A stretch of DNA of 64,000 nucleotides from Adiantum capillus-veneris (lineage: Eukaryota; Streptophyta; Polypodiopsida; Polypodiales; Pteridaceae). Under the pieces are notes generated by a model. The model was not told the DNA's origin. It did not search any database and saw only the letters and a list, made by a program, of their open reading frames with translations. Positions 34,193 to 44,224 of this stretch are shown here, in pieces (the first letter of the stretch is position 1; every line of letters starts with the position of its first letter). The translations under genes were made by a program, and so were the position numbers. The stretch covers positions 148,657,850 to 148,721,849 of the forward strand of contig CM043949.1 of assembly GCA_014529385.2 (NCBI GenBank), in the 5' to 3' direction.

Positions 34193-35280
34193 ATGGCAGA
34201 CCAATTTTCAGATCCCGCTTCTATGAGTGCAGACGCATTTATGGGCTTCTTCACATGGATAACGCCCAGTCAGATGGAAGAGGCGTCTCAGTACTGGGTA
34301 GCCAGAGGCAGGGGTACTACGCCTCCCGGCTTCACACCCGAGGGTCCAATGCCTATGGGGGGGACACCTACGGGTACGAGGCCTGTGAGGTCTCCCATCA
34401 TGGCCGCTTCGACACCTAGGGGTGCGACAAAGATGGGTACATCCTCATCTCCGCATAACATGCGCACCGATCTCGACGATCGTCAGGTGGAGGTGGTGGT
34501 TGCTGTGGAGGAGGGTCCACAGATGCTTCGCCCCAGGCACACCTCTCGACACACCTCTTAGCACACCTCGGACACCTTGGGGGGCACACGATCTTAGTGC
34601 CTCCAAGCTCTATACTATATGGGCAAATGGTTCCATTGACATGGATAGAGTCAGGACTCAGATGAGACAGTGGATTCGCATGCTCGCGAAGCTGCACTTT
34701 TCGACCAGCATTCTGATGCCTTGGCCTGAACAGATTGCAACAAAATCAATTATATAGTGGAGACCATCATGAGAGAGTATCATCCTGCTTCGGGTTCAAA
34801 GGATCTTCCAAGGAGGTGGATCAAGGGTGTTGCACGGGACACCGTGAAACATCGACAAGATGCAGCTCGGCAGGCTTTCAAGACCGGCTCGCCGAAGCCT
34901 TCGGGTATCCCACACGAGACGTGGCAGCAGATCAGGGAGGATGAGCAGACAACGGACACGCGGTTCAAACAGCAGCATCAGGCCGCACAGATACGACAGA
35001 TGACCAGGGGGACATCTCATCTTGGCAGCGGAGGCTTCGACACCTTTCGCTATGAGTTTGTGAGTTTCCAACACAATCCTGGCTATGGCGTTTTTTTAAA
35101 CGTAATGAATCATGGATTCTTATTACTTTGATTTTTGTATAAACGCAGAATCTTGCAATGCATCGAGCCTCGACACACCAGGAGGAGACAGATGGATATC
35201 GCAAAGGTATCTATGAAGTATTGAATGATCTTGATGCTTCAGGAGAACCTGTAGACTGGAAGGCCTTAGAGTCTCGCTGA
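34193..35280 (+). pseudogene. CACTA second gene, Transposase_24-like (TNP1/TNPA role)
   Basis: Preceded by a good acceptor (CTCTTTGTGCAG). The first exon codes for MADQFSDP..., rich in Pro, Thr and Gly, then changes frame at 34500-34560. It continues as YTIWANGSIDMDRV and, in 34757-35059, MREYHPASG, RWIKGVARDTVK, TRGTSHLGSGGFD, the positional equivalent of the H-T-G-S motif of plant Transposase_24. A GT-AG intron (35060-35148) leads in phase to a last exon (35149-35280) ending at TGA. Such proteins bind subterminal repeats and assist transposition. One or two frame breaks suggest a pseudogene, but unmodelled introns could explain them. Confidence 0.65.
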
Positions 35281-35454
35281 TCGATTGAGGTGAGACGTTA
35301 ATATGTGTGATTTGATTTAATTAAATAAGTACATATGAAGTAATATCAATACTAATTTTGTGACTTGTCCTATGTGCAGGTCGTGACGCCTAGTCATTAG
35401 TGGATTTCATATATATGTTTTGTGAGACACAGACACGCTTCTGTGTCTCTTTTT

Positions 35455-35680
35455 TGTATGGACATATATGGTTATGGTTATTGTTTTCCTTATGGTTATG
35501 CTTATTGTCATTGTATAGACATGCTTATGGTTATTGTTTTGTTTATGGTTATGGTTATTTGCATTATTGTTTTGATCAATATGGTTATGGCCGGTTATGG
35601 TTTTAATTTGGTTATGGTTTTGCACAAAGTTCGTTATGGTTATGGTTTTAAGTTGGTTATGGTTTTGCACAAAGTTCATT
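35455..35680. repeat. Degenerate (TTATGG)n repeat
   Basis: Many GGTTATGG steps over about 220 bases in the 3' noncoding part of the CACTA element. It is not the plant telomere motif TTTAGGG. Confidence 0.85.
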
Positions 35681-35834
35681 GCATTTCTTTCATTTGCCTT
35701 AAATCTCGTGTGAGATCCTACATGGATAGCATGTAGGAGGCGTATACATATGGTTTTTTTGAAAAGTTTATATTAAAACTAAGAAACTCTGCCAAAATTT
35801 CTACAAGAGCACGATTGATTTTGGTGCTGCTCGC

Positions 35835-35926
35835 TTTCTTGGGCAGAGGACAGGCAGTCTGTGGCTGTGGCTGTGTCCATCTTTTCACTGGGCACAAGCC
35901 AGGCTACCTGTCCTCTGCCCAAGAAA
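35835..35926. repeat. Inverted repeat with perfect 20-bp arms
   Basis: The arm at 35835-35854 (contains GGGCAGAGGACAGG) is matched by its exact complement at 35907-35926. The 52-base loop holds further partial complementarity (GTCTGTGGCTGTG against CACAAGCCAGGC). Transcribed, it would fold into a hairpin of about 90 bases. Confidence 0.9.
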
Positions 35927-35949
35927 ATAATTTTTTGTTATGGTCATCG

Positions 35950-36112
35950 CAATCTGTGTCGCTAGGCACGTAAAAATATGCGTCGATAACAATACCTTTC
36001 AACGCGTATATCGACGCATATTGCGACGTTTTTGTAGGGACGCGTATTTTGACGGTTTTTTCTACGAGGAGCGTCGAAACCTGCATCGAAGGCCCCCTTT
36101 TTTGTTGTAGTG
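35950..36112 (-). repeat. Right CACTA subterminal repeats and terminus
   Basis: ATGCGTCGATA, GTATATCGACGCATA, GACGCGTAT and GAGCGTCGAAA copies, then TTGTTGTAGTG at the end. Mirrors the left end. Confidence 0.85.
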
Positions 36113-36149
36113 CTACTTCCATCCTTTAAGGTTCTTGATGCTTATCCTC

Positions 36150-36696
36150 TTAAAGCCTCCTTTATACCATGTTCTTCATTGAAAGAGGGAATTGTACTCG
36201 CCTTTAAACGCTTGAGCCTATTCCCTTGTCGATGATACACACTATTACAGTCATTCGGCTTAACTGCAAAAGACTGAATTGTGCTCACCCTTAAATGCTT
36301 GAGCCTATTCCCTTGTCGACAATACACACTACTACAGTCATTTGTCTTAGCTTCTAATAAGGGAATTGTGCTCACCCTTCAATGCTTGAGCCTATTCTCT
36401 TGTCTATGATATGCAACATTATAGTCATTCGGCTTAGCTTCCATTCCCTTTGATGTGAGACAAGGGGAGAACAATCAACTCAACTCAACTCTCCACTATA
36501 AGTTTAAGAGTGTGAGTATTGCATACTACTAAACACTCATCTTTTACTCACATCAGAACTTGCCTTCCTCACAATTCCAGTCACGAATTAGACCTACACA
36601 CTTTTCTCTCCAAGCCACAGTGTGGGCTCTTAGTTGCGACTCTCATCACCACAAACTCGGAGCATCAAAAATCACTTATCGACACCATACATAGAT

Positions 36697-36698
<2 letters not shown>
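36150..36698 (+). pseudogene. Second 5'-truncated LINE fragment (duplicate of 27795-28416)
   Basis: Contains DLHTFLSKPQCGLLVATL and the noncoding stretch GAGGGAATTGTACTCGCC also seen at 28075. That stretch is present three times as a ~90-bp tandem repeat (36186, 36279, 36368). It shares its 3' flank with 28541, so it arose by DNA duplication and not by a second retrotransposition. Confidence 0.8.

Positions 36699-36772
<74 letters not shown>
36697..36772 (+). repeat. (GA)n tail of the duplicated LINE fragment
   Basis: About 36 GA units right after the LINE 3' end. The TA and GATA parts of the tail at 28417 are missing here. Confidence 0.95.
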
Positions 36773-36773
<1 letters not shown>

Positions 36774-37082
36774 TAGATAGCTCCCCAAAAATGTAGGATG
36801 ATACAAGCGTATTCTAGTAAGAAGTAGTTCAATTGGGAATATTATCTCGCTCTTTTAGAGTTTATGTAATTAGTGCAAAGCATATTACTTCTGAGCTTAA
36901 TCCCTTCATGCTTATATATAGTTTTGAACCTATCAAAGTTTCTTGTCAAATCGTTCGACAAGCACAAGATAGATTCAAGAAGTATGCTCATGAGACATAT
37001 CGGCAAGTCACTCTTACAATCATATATCTAAGTTATCTTCTCAATATTATGGCTCATTCAATATACTAAAGGGAGTTGCTAA
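36773..37082 (+). repeat. Segmental duplication copy Y, part 1
   Basis: Matches 28541-28850 and stops at GGGAGTTGCT where the hAT element begins; part 2 resumes at 45353. Confidence 0.85.
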
Positions 37083-37189
37083 CAGGGATTTCAAAATGAC
37101 GTGATCACACTATAATTTCAGGTTAATAACAACTGAAATGCAAAATAACAAATATTATATAAATTGACATTCATCTTTTTTGACCTCCA

Positions 37190-37289
37190 GGGAGACCTGG
37201 AGACCGGCTCGTAGCCCGCCGCCGGGCTAAGTAGTTGGCCCGCCGGGTAAAGCTACTTTCCCGTCGAGCCCGCTGTGGCTATATAAAGG
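37190..37289 (+). promoter_or_regulatory. GC island with TATA box near the left hAT end
   Basis: A GC-rich patch with CCCGCCGCCGGGC and CCCGCCGGGT precedes GGCTATATAAAGGC (TATA 37279-37289). It points toward the kinase-like gene about 1.2 kb away. A possible leader splice acceptor (ACCATTTCAG) lies at 38441-38450. Confidence 0.5.
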
Positions 37290-37480
37290 CGACGCCGGTG
37301 CTTGTCTTTTTCACAAAAGAGGTACATTGAAAAGTCTTCACCAAACTTTCTGGCAGCTTTCCACATTCTCAAAGCAGTGTAGCAATAATTTTTTAAACCC
37401 TTCCTTATTTTATTGATGTGTTTTTGAGTTTTTTGCGTTAAAACTTAAAGGTATAAAATTTCTTTTATCAAATCATCGTA

Positions 37481-38345
37481 CGTGGATGCACTGGCACATG
37501 GTTGCGATTGCGGCTAGGTGTGTCATTGCAAAAGCGTACGATGATTATGTTTCATATTGCTCCCAGTCATTCATGCTTCGTACATGGTTGCAATTGCGAC
37601 TAGGTGTGTTGCTGCTAGAATGATAGGAGCATTTGTTTGAAAGAAGTAACCGTGCGTGAATGCACTGGCACATGGTTGCAATTGCGGCTAGGTGTGTCAT
37701 TGCAAAAGCGTAGGGTGATTATGTTTTATGTTGCTCCCAGTCTCTTTGAAAGAAGTTACCATGCGTGGATGCACTGGCACATGTTTGCAATTGCGGCTAG
37801 GTGTGTCATTGCAAAAACGCAAGATGACTATGTTTTATGTTGCTTCCCGTCATTCATGCTTCGGCACATGGTTGCAATTGCGACTAGGTGTGTTGCTGCT
37901 AGATTGACCGTAGCATCTGTTTGAAAGAAGTCACCGTGCGTGGATGCACTGGCACATGGTTGCAACTACGGCTAGGTGTGTCATTGCAAAAGCGTAGGGT
38001 GACTATGTTTTATGTTGCTCCCAGTCATTCATGCTTCAGCACATGGTTGCAATTGCGACTAGGTGTGTTGCTGCTAGAATGACAGGAGCATCTGTTTGAA
38101 AGAAGTCACCGTGCGTGGATGCATTGGCATATGGTTGCAATTGCGGCTAGGTGTGTCATTGCAAAAGCGTAGGGTGACTATGTTTTATGTTGCTCCCAGT
38201 CATTCATGCTTCGGCACATGGTTGCAATTGCGAATAGGTGTGTTGCTGCTAGAATGACAGGAGCATCTGTTTGTAAGTTGTCGTACGGTGAGGCATTGGC
38301 ACATGGTTGCAATTGCGATTAGGTGTGTCACTGCAAAAGCGTACG
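37481..38345 (+). repeat. Tandem array, about six units of 175 bp (one 108 bp)
   Basis: Units begin CGTGGATGCACTGGCACATGG-like at 37481, 37656, 37764, 37939, 38114 and about 38286. Each holds two related halves around GGTTGCAATTGCG(G/A)CTAGG. It lies between the TATA box and the first gene. The last unit contributes in-frame codons upstream of the likely kinase start. Confidence 0.88.
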
Positions 38346-38456
38346 AGATCTATGGTCTATACTGCACTTTTTCTTTCACGTAGAAAAGATCCAAATGCAG
38401 TGGCCCATAGTTATATTTCACAATGTGTTGTTTGCAATAATACCATTTCAGGCAAA

Positions 38457-40208
38457 ATGGATCCTTCTGCTACTTCAATGATAGAGTTAAAAAAGAAAAT
38501 TAGACAATTGTTGATTACGATTGTTGGTGCACTAGATCCCGACGATATAGCGCAAATTGTTGCAGATGAGTCTAGATTGCAATCATTATACAATGAGATT
38601 GCCCGCAAAATGTTGTTGTTTTATCCAAACAAAACAACCGAATCAATAATCTCATTACTGAGCAGTTGGGTGGGCAATTTGCCCAAGGTGGCCTCTGATT
38701 TGAAAGAGGAATGCCCTCAAGAAGTAGACAAGGGTAAGCTAGAGCATTGGAACACTAGATGGAGAGCTGAAAAGGAGAGGTCAAGGCGAGCATCCCACAT
38801 AGACACACAATTTTGCCTAAGCAAGAAATGTGAATGGCTATCACCAGAGTTATGGGGAGCAGCCAAGTTGGAGAACCGTTTATTGAGGAGGCTGCCATTG
38901 AGGGAACATCGGGTTCTACTGCTTCTGCTAGTCACCTGGAGAGCAGTATATACAATTCTGAATGTAGTATGACTCTGGGCATTCCAAATAAGTCCATTAA
39001 GAAGATCAAGAAACTTGGGTCAGGGGCTTATGGCACGTGGTGGCAAGTTCAAATCAAAGGGATCGGTTTCCTTCCTGCAACGAATACTTATTGTGCCAAG
39101 GAGTTCAAAGGACACGCCAAGCATCAGTGGAAAAGATTTGCATCAGAAAGTGGGGTAGATCTCAACCATAGAGGTGTTGTGAGGAGTATTGCCCACTTTG
39201 TAACGTTGCCATGGTTTCTGATATTCCCCTACTTCAATGGGGGAACTTTAGGTGATCTTATGGAGACAGTGCCCCTTCCACATGGCTCTTTCACGACGCT
39301 TGTAGCGCATCAAGAGGGGAAAGGAAAGATCCCTGAAGACTTTAAATGGGAGCAGCCCTCTGAAGACAAGAAAACACGTATCAAGAGCCTGTGCAATTGT
39401 GCTCCCTCGTTGATCCATGCCTTGGTGAAGACATTGCGATTCACACATGACGAGAGAGTGATCCACAATGATCTCCATCCATGGAACATCATGTTGGACT
39501 TTACCAAGGATCTCACTCCCCGTATTGGAATAATTGATTGGGGATTGGCTCTGCGTGTTGGCTTAGAGACAGCCCTCTGAAGGCAAGAAAACACGTATCA
39601 AGAGCCTGTGCAATTGTGCTCCCTCGTTGATCCATGCCTTGGTGAAGGCATTGCGATTCGCACATGACGGGAGAGTGATCCACAATGATCTCCATCCATG
39701 GAACATCATGTTGAACTTTGCCAAGGATCTCACTCCCCGTATTGGAATAATTGATTGGGGATTGGCTCTGTGTGTTGGCTTAGAGACACAAAAGACCAGT
39801 AATACCGATGAAAATTGGCAAAATCTTCATCCTTGGCGAGCTCCTGAGTTACTAGATGGCAATCACCCGTGCCCATGGACCAAGGCCATAGATGTGTACG
39901 CCATAGGATGGGTGATATGGCAATTTTGTAAGTTTTGTGGAGAGTTCTCTGACTACTACAGCACAGATTGGTTCAAACATAAGGTTTCAGTGGAGGTACA
40001 AGCCATATCTAGGATTGTTGTGGAAGGTTGGGTGAGGAAGAAGTCCATAGACAGAAAGACCTTGGCACTTTTGGACGAAGAATTAGAAAGATTTGAAGCC
40101 CAGCCAGAACGATGCTTATGCCCTCCCTCTGAAATGAGTGTGGCCTTTTTTTTATGGATATATGATGTACATTATGAAGCAGGGTTTTCTGAGACTTTTG
40201 ACTTATAA
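38457..40208 (+). pseudogene. Protein kinase-like gene inside the hAT element, disrupted by a 217-bp duplication
   Basis: Likely start ATG 38457 after a splice-acceptor-like CAG. About 125 residues of unknown helical N-terminus precede a frame change near 38830. The kinase domain then reads GSGAYG (glycine loop), CAKEF (the ATP-binding Lys), VIHNDLHPWNIML (catalytic Asp and the following Asn kept; HND replaces HRD, His replaces the usual Lys), IIDWGLA (metal-binding Asp, DWG for DFG) and WRAPELL (APE). A direct duplication of 39354-39570 (217 bp, not a multiple of three) cuts the frame at 39580. Without it the text runs on to the C-lobe and ends at 40208. All core residues are kept, so this was an active-type Ser/Thr kinase fold before the damage. 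Close family unknown. Confidence 0.72.
39354..39787 (+). repeat. 217-bp tandem duplication within the kinase domain
   Basis: AGCCCTCTGAAGACAAG at 39354 recurs as AGCCCTCTGAAGGCAAG at 39571, and both copies run to GGCTTAGAGAC. Only a handful of mismatches. It duplicates the HND-DWG part of the kinase. Confidence 0.95.
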
Positions 40209-40509
40209 AAGCACTTTTAAAAATTGGGTTTTATGCACCATGGATGATGTATGAGTAATAAAAACACTTTGTTATATCTCAATAGACAACAAATTTTCTA
40301 TGAGTTTTGTTTTTTCTCTTAAGTTTCAAGCAATAAGGCACGTGGAATCACTAATTGTCATTCATTGATTTTAAAAATGGTAGTTACTCTTATATCAATT
40401 GATTGTCGTAAAATGTTGGTTGAAATTATAGAAATTGATTATCGTAAAATGGTGGTTACTCTTATAGCAATTGATTATCATTAAGTTTGTATGCCGTAAC
40501 TGAAGTATA
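40209..40509 (+). other. AT-rich spacer between the kinase-like and RING genes
   Basis: Contains a triplicated motif ATTGATT(A/G)TCGTAAAATG(T/G)TGGTT (40395, 40438 and a partial one near 40470). GTGTTTAATCAG at its end resembles a splice acceptor, so the two genes could be joined by splicing. Confidence 0.45.
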
Positions 40510-41481
40510 GTGTTTAATCAGGATATGGATAATGATAATCAAAGGGCTAAGTGCGCTTTTGAGTGTCTCAGATCCATGTGTCAAGGTGGTGGAGTGAAGG
40601 ACACCGCTCGAATTGCAGCTCGTTGCTCCCAGTGGGCCAACCCAGTGGGTACACAATGGAAAGAGGTGAATACTAGGATTGACCGAGAAATGGTCAAATC
40701 CATATGGCCAGGCGTTGCAGATGACAACATCAAGAAAGGCCAACTCAAGCTATCACAATGCATTAATGCAGACATACGAGACAATGGAGAGAACATATAT
40801 CTCGATGTTATGGGTCATCCTATGCATCATATGGATTGTCCATTGTGGTTTGCCAAGATGTTATGCATGCATTATGTCTTGGGTGAAGCAGTGGACTTCA
40901 GCTCAAGGACACCTCACATGACGGTTGAGGACATTCGCAGTAGTGCAATCACCATCACACGGCAAGAGATGTCATTGGCACTAGAAGGTGCATCAATGGA
41001 AGTGCACCAAGTTAAGGAGGAGCTTCAAACTCAATTGAGGCAAGCATCACAAGCTACACAAGGCTCTCATGCAGAAGCAACCCTAAATAGAGACTTGCAA
41101 AGGGAGGTGAAGGTGCTATCTCACCACGTAAAAGAGTTAGAGGCGACTATAAAAAAACAAAATGCTGCCACATTGATTGAGCACCCAACATCTATTGAGG
41201 CCCCTCCAGCTTGTGGTGAGCACGGTGGTCCTTGCCCCATATGTAGATCATTCTTTCATGAGTGGTGTGGTCACTTCAGCTTGCCATGCGGACATATGTA
41301 CCATATATCATGCTTGATTCAAAGCATGATGAATAACTTTCATTGTGCTATATGTGAGTATGAGATATCCAAAAAGCTATATGCAATGTTGAAAATGTCT
41401 GAAGACTATAATAAGCTTAAAGGTCAGCGTGAACAGGAGAATGAAGATATTCTCACAAATATTTCACAATCACTTGGATAG
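40510..41481 (+). CDS. Coiled-coil RING-H2 protein carried by the hAT element
   Basis: 323 codons without interruption. Residues 1-130 form an unknown Cys- and Trp-containing domain (CSQWANP, DCPLWFAKML). Residues 150-220 are charged and heptad-like, a probable coiled coil. Residues 242-282 fit RING-H2 exactly: C242-x2-C245-x14-C260-x-H262-x2-H265-x2-C268-x10-C279-x2-C282 (CPIC, PCGHMYHISC, CAIC). RING domains recruit E2 enzymes for ubiquitin transfer, so an E3 ligase role is likely but not shown. The start could be M1, or M6 if the preceding CAG is an acceptor. It follows the kinase-like gene in the same direction and faces the transposase. This is the only uninterrupted gene of the element. 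Confidence 0.72.
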   Translation: MFNQDMDNDNQRAKCAFECLRSMCQGGGVKDTARIAARCSQWANPVGTQWKEVNTRIDREMVKSIWPGVADDNIKKGQLKLSQCINADIRDNGENIYLDVMGHPMHHMDCPLWFAKMLCMHYVLGEAVDFSSRTPHMTVEDIRSSAITITRQEMSLALEGASMEVHQVKEELQTQLRQASQATQGSHAEATLNRDLQREVKVLSHHVKELEATIKKQNAATLIEHPTSIEAPPACGEHGGPCPICRSFFHEWCGHFSLPCGHMYHISCLIQSMMNNFHCAICEYEISKKLYAMLKMSEDYNKLKGQREQENEDILTNISQSLG

Positions 41482-41877
41482 TTTTTGTAACATTTGAAAA
41501 TATTTACTCGTTGTCTTGAGAGAATTTATTAGTGAATTGTGAATTGTCCTCACTTCAGCTTCAATTATGATATGTGATAATGCAAATATTTGTTAGGGCT
41601 TTGTATATTATGAAGCTTTAATAGTGATTTGTGGTCTTGTAAAGGTTTTTAAGGGCTTCGTTTATTATTAAGCAAATGTCTAAACCTTAAACTAAATATA
41701 AAAAAAAGCTTATAAGATAAACAATTTTTGAACTTGAACAGAAGTCACTCAATGGATTCGATAATCTATTAATTAAACCACCGTCGCTTGCTGCCGACGG
41801 GTCAAAGTTGGTTCAATTTCCAAATTCTCTTCAATCTCTTCTAAAGTACATGTAGTTTCTACTTCATGAGATTCCCC
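41482..41877. other. Convergent intergenic region of the hAT element
   Basis: AT-rich 3' ends of the RING gene and the transposase face each other here. AATAAA-like signals are not distinct. No other content. Confidence 0.5.
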
Positions 41878-44069
41878 TTACAGCTCGCTGTCTTTGTCCA
41901 CCTCATCATTGGTTACATCATAAGTCCAACGCGGCATCTCCTCTTTGTAGTTCTCAACTTGCACTCTTGCTAATAGCCGATGGTTGCAGTACATATACAC
42001 CAATTTTTCAGCTCTTGAATTTAGAAGGCGGTTTCTGATGGTGGAATGTACATATTTATATGTACTCCAGTTTCTCTCAGAACTTGAATTGGATGCAGAT
42101 TGGGCTAGGATTCTAACAGCTAGGCATTTAAGGGTGGGTGCACTACCACCATTCATCATCCACCACTTCCACACTGGTTGCGCTCCGTGGCAAGTTTTTG
42201 CACAAATTCTGTACCAAACTTACCCTCTTTGAGTTTAAACTTCGTAAGATCAGTAACAGCTGATGCATGCTCATCAGGATCATCATAAAACCTGCCTATC
42301 ACATCATAAAAGTCTTCCAGCACCTCCTCATCAAGTTTGTCTATTTCCATTGCCCAATACTCTGGATCCAATAAGAAAGCTACGCTGTGTAGTGGACTAT
42401 GTGCTCCAACCCATCAAGCATGCACATACTTTCTCAAAATTTCTCTCCTCTTTTGAGTGAATGGTGCCTTTCAAGGCTTCACAATTGGCTCCTGGGGATC
42501 CTCTGGATTTGCAAGGCTTTCTTGAACAGTCCATCAAGCCATCCACACCTTACCTATGTTAGGCAAGGCAGAATCCAGTTGGCGTAATGCGAGCATAATT
42601 GGCATCATGACATTCTGCACATCCACCACATCATCCCAGAAGTGGCGATCAGCTTGTAGATCTCTGATCACCCCTATTTTGCTTTTTATCTTCTCCCTTT
42701 GACCGGACTCCCATTCTGAAAAAGTCGCACAAACAAATGTCTCCATCACAGCATTCTTATTTTTTATCAGTGATTCTATCGTATAGTAGTTGGTGCAAAA
42801 TCTAGTTTCGCACGACAGTTTTAACATAGTAGACATCCTGTGACGGTACATGTCAAGAACCCTCTGACGCTTCAAAACAAACTTGACTATTAAGCGAGCA
42901 TTGTCTACTATCCATGTGAACCACTCTATGTCCTCCCTCTTGTACCAATCTTGCAATACCAAGTTCAAGCTGTGTGTACTGCAACCAGCACTATATAGGT
43001 GAGAGAAGTGACTTTCAAGTATCCTACCTGCAGCCTTGCAATTTTTGGCATTGTCCATGATTACTTGGACAACATTTTCTTTTCCAAGTTCCTCAAGTGC
43101 GTCGCCAATGATGTCAGCTATAAAACTGCCAGACTTTATTTGACCAGAGCTATCCACACCTTTGATAAAACATTCACCACGAGGACATACAAGCATGATG
43201 TTGATCAATGGCCGCCTTTGAACGTTGGACCAACCATCACTAACTATGGTGTATCCAGATTGTTCTGTTGCATTTAATATTACCCTTTGAATATCCTGTT
43301 GTGTGCTTGTGTAACATTTATCCAACAGTTGGTTTCTCATATGGTGATATGTTGGAGGGGTAAACCCAGCACCATACTCCCCAATGCGTTTCCAAGCTGA
43401 TCACTTCCATGCATCACGGGTGACAATGGCCAATGATCCCCCAGTGAAATAGACGGCTTTAGCTAGAGCAAGTTGTGCTTCTTCTAAGGCAAGCGTTTTG
43501 AAGCTCGTCTGTAAGCTAACCTGTCTAATTTTTGACGATCCTACTTGAAAGTCAGGAGATCCATGGTTTGGAGGTGTAGTTTCATCGATATGAGAAGTTG
43601 GTTCCCTGCTTTGAGTGCTTCCATTGGTGGGCGTTACACCCAATGATCCCTCATACTGGTTTGATCTTATCGATACCGGGGTGTGATGGTCGAAAGTAGA
43701 GACTTTTGATCTTTTGCTTGTGGAAATTAGCTTACCAATTAAATCTTTTAAGCGCATAGCTGCTTCTTCTACACCTAAGCCCTTGCACTTTCCTCCTTGG
43801 ATTCTGGTATTGCCACCAGGAAAATGATCCCTTATTCTTGGTGCTCCTCGAGATTTCTCTTCGCCATAAAAGTTACATTTCCAATCTTGATACTTATTTA
43901 AATTTGTGGAAAAATTCCACTCGGGTCCTGGACTTTTTCCACCTGCCTTTCGCTTGCCTTGCGAACTGGTGCCCTACGAAGCAGGACCTGACATCGAGGT
44001 AGGAGGTCTCCTCAAGGAATCCAGGCTTGAGACACCAACATCACCGCTCACATTCCCGGTGGAAGACAT
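41878..44069 (-). pseudogene. hAT transposase, full length but decayed
   Basis: Start ATG 44069, just after a TTTAG acceptor-like site. Order: a BED-finger region (WKCNFYGEE, the second Cys of CxxC changed to Tyr; RIRDHFPGG), a variable linker, DUF659 (TIVSDGWSNVQRRPL, VIMDNAKNC, CSTHSLNLVL), the core with CETRFCTNYY and LLDPEYW, and the dimerisation end (SSSERNWSTYKY, IRNRLL). In-frame stops: TAG near 43964, TGA at 43401, 42534, 42471 and 42414, plus a frame shift near 42180. The total of about 730 codons suits the family. It probably supplied the activity that moved the element but is now inactive. Confidence 0.88.
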
Positions 44070-44224
44070 ACTTATTGGATGCCTAAAATACCAATAAACA
44101 TAGCTCAGTATGCTATCTCTTCTTTCAAGTATTATTCAAACCAAACATTAGTGTTATAATCAATATCACACACAAGCGTAGTAGTGAAGCTTGAAGGGAA
44201 TAAACCTCAATCTACTTAAACATG

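Larger units (their letters stand above)
29187..36112 (+). mobile_element. CACTA (En/Spm) DNA transposon, copy 2, both ends present, 6.9 kb
   Basis: Starts CACTACAACG at 29187 and ends GTTGTAGTG at 36112, flanked by the trinucleotide CTA on both sides (29184-29186 and 36113-36115), the 3-bp target duplication typical of CACTA elements. Inside: subterminal motifs, a very long GA-rich block, a tnp2-type transposase (31545-34022) with internal deletion, a Transposase_24-like second gene (34193-35280), a TTATGG-rich repeat, a hairpin and right subterminal motifs. It is non-autonomous, because the catalytic part of tnp2 is largely deleted and stops are present. Confidence 0.93.

Noticed and set aside
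35455-35680. TTATGG-rich run considered as telomere-like DNA
   Set aside because: The unit is degenerate and differs from TTTAGGG or TTAGGG; it lies within a CACTA element.
37481-38345. Regular repeats that might suggest a CRISPR array or satellite
   Set aside because: Units are 175 bp without unique spacers, in a plant-type transposon, with no cas genes.
42999-43277. Plus-strand 92-codon frame opposite the hAT DUF659 region
   Set aside because: Antisense to a clear transposase domain.
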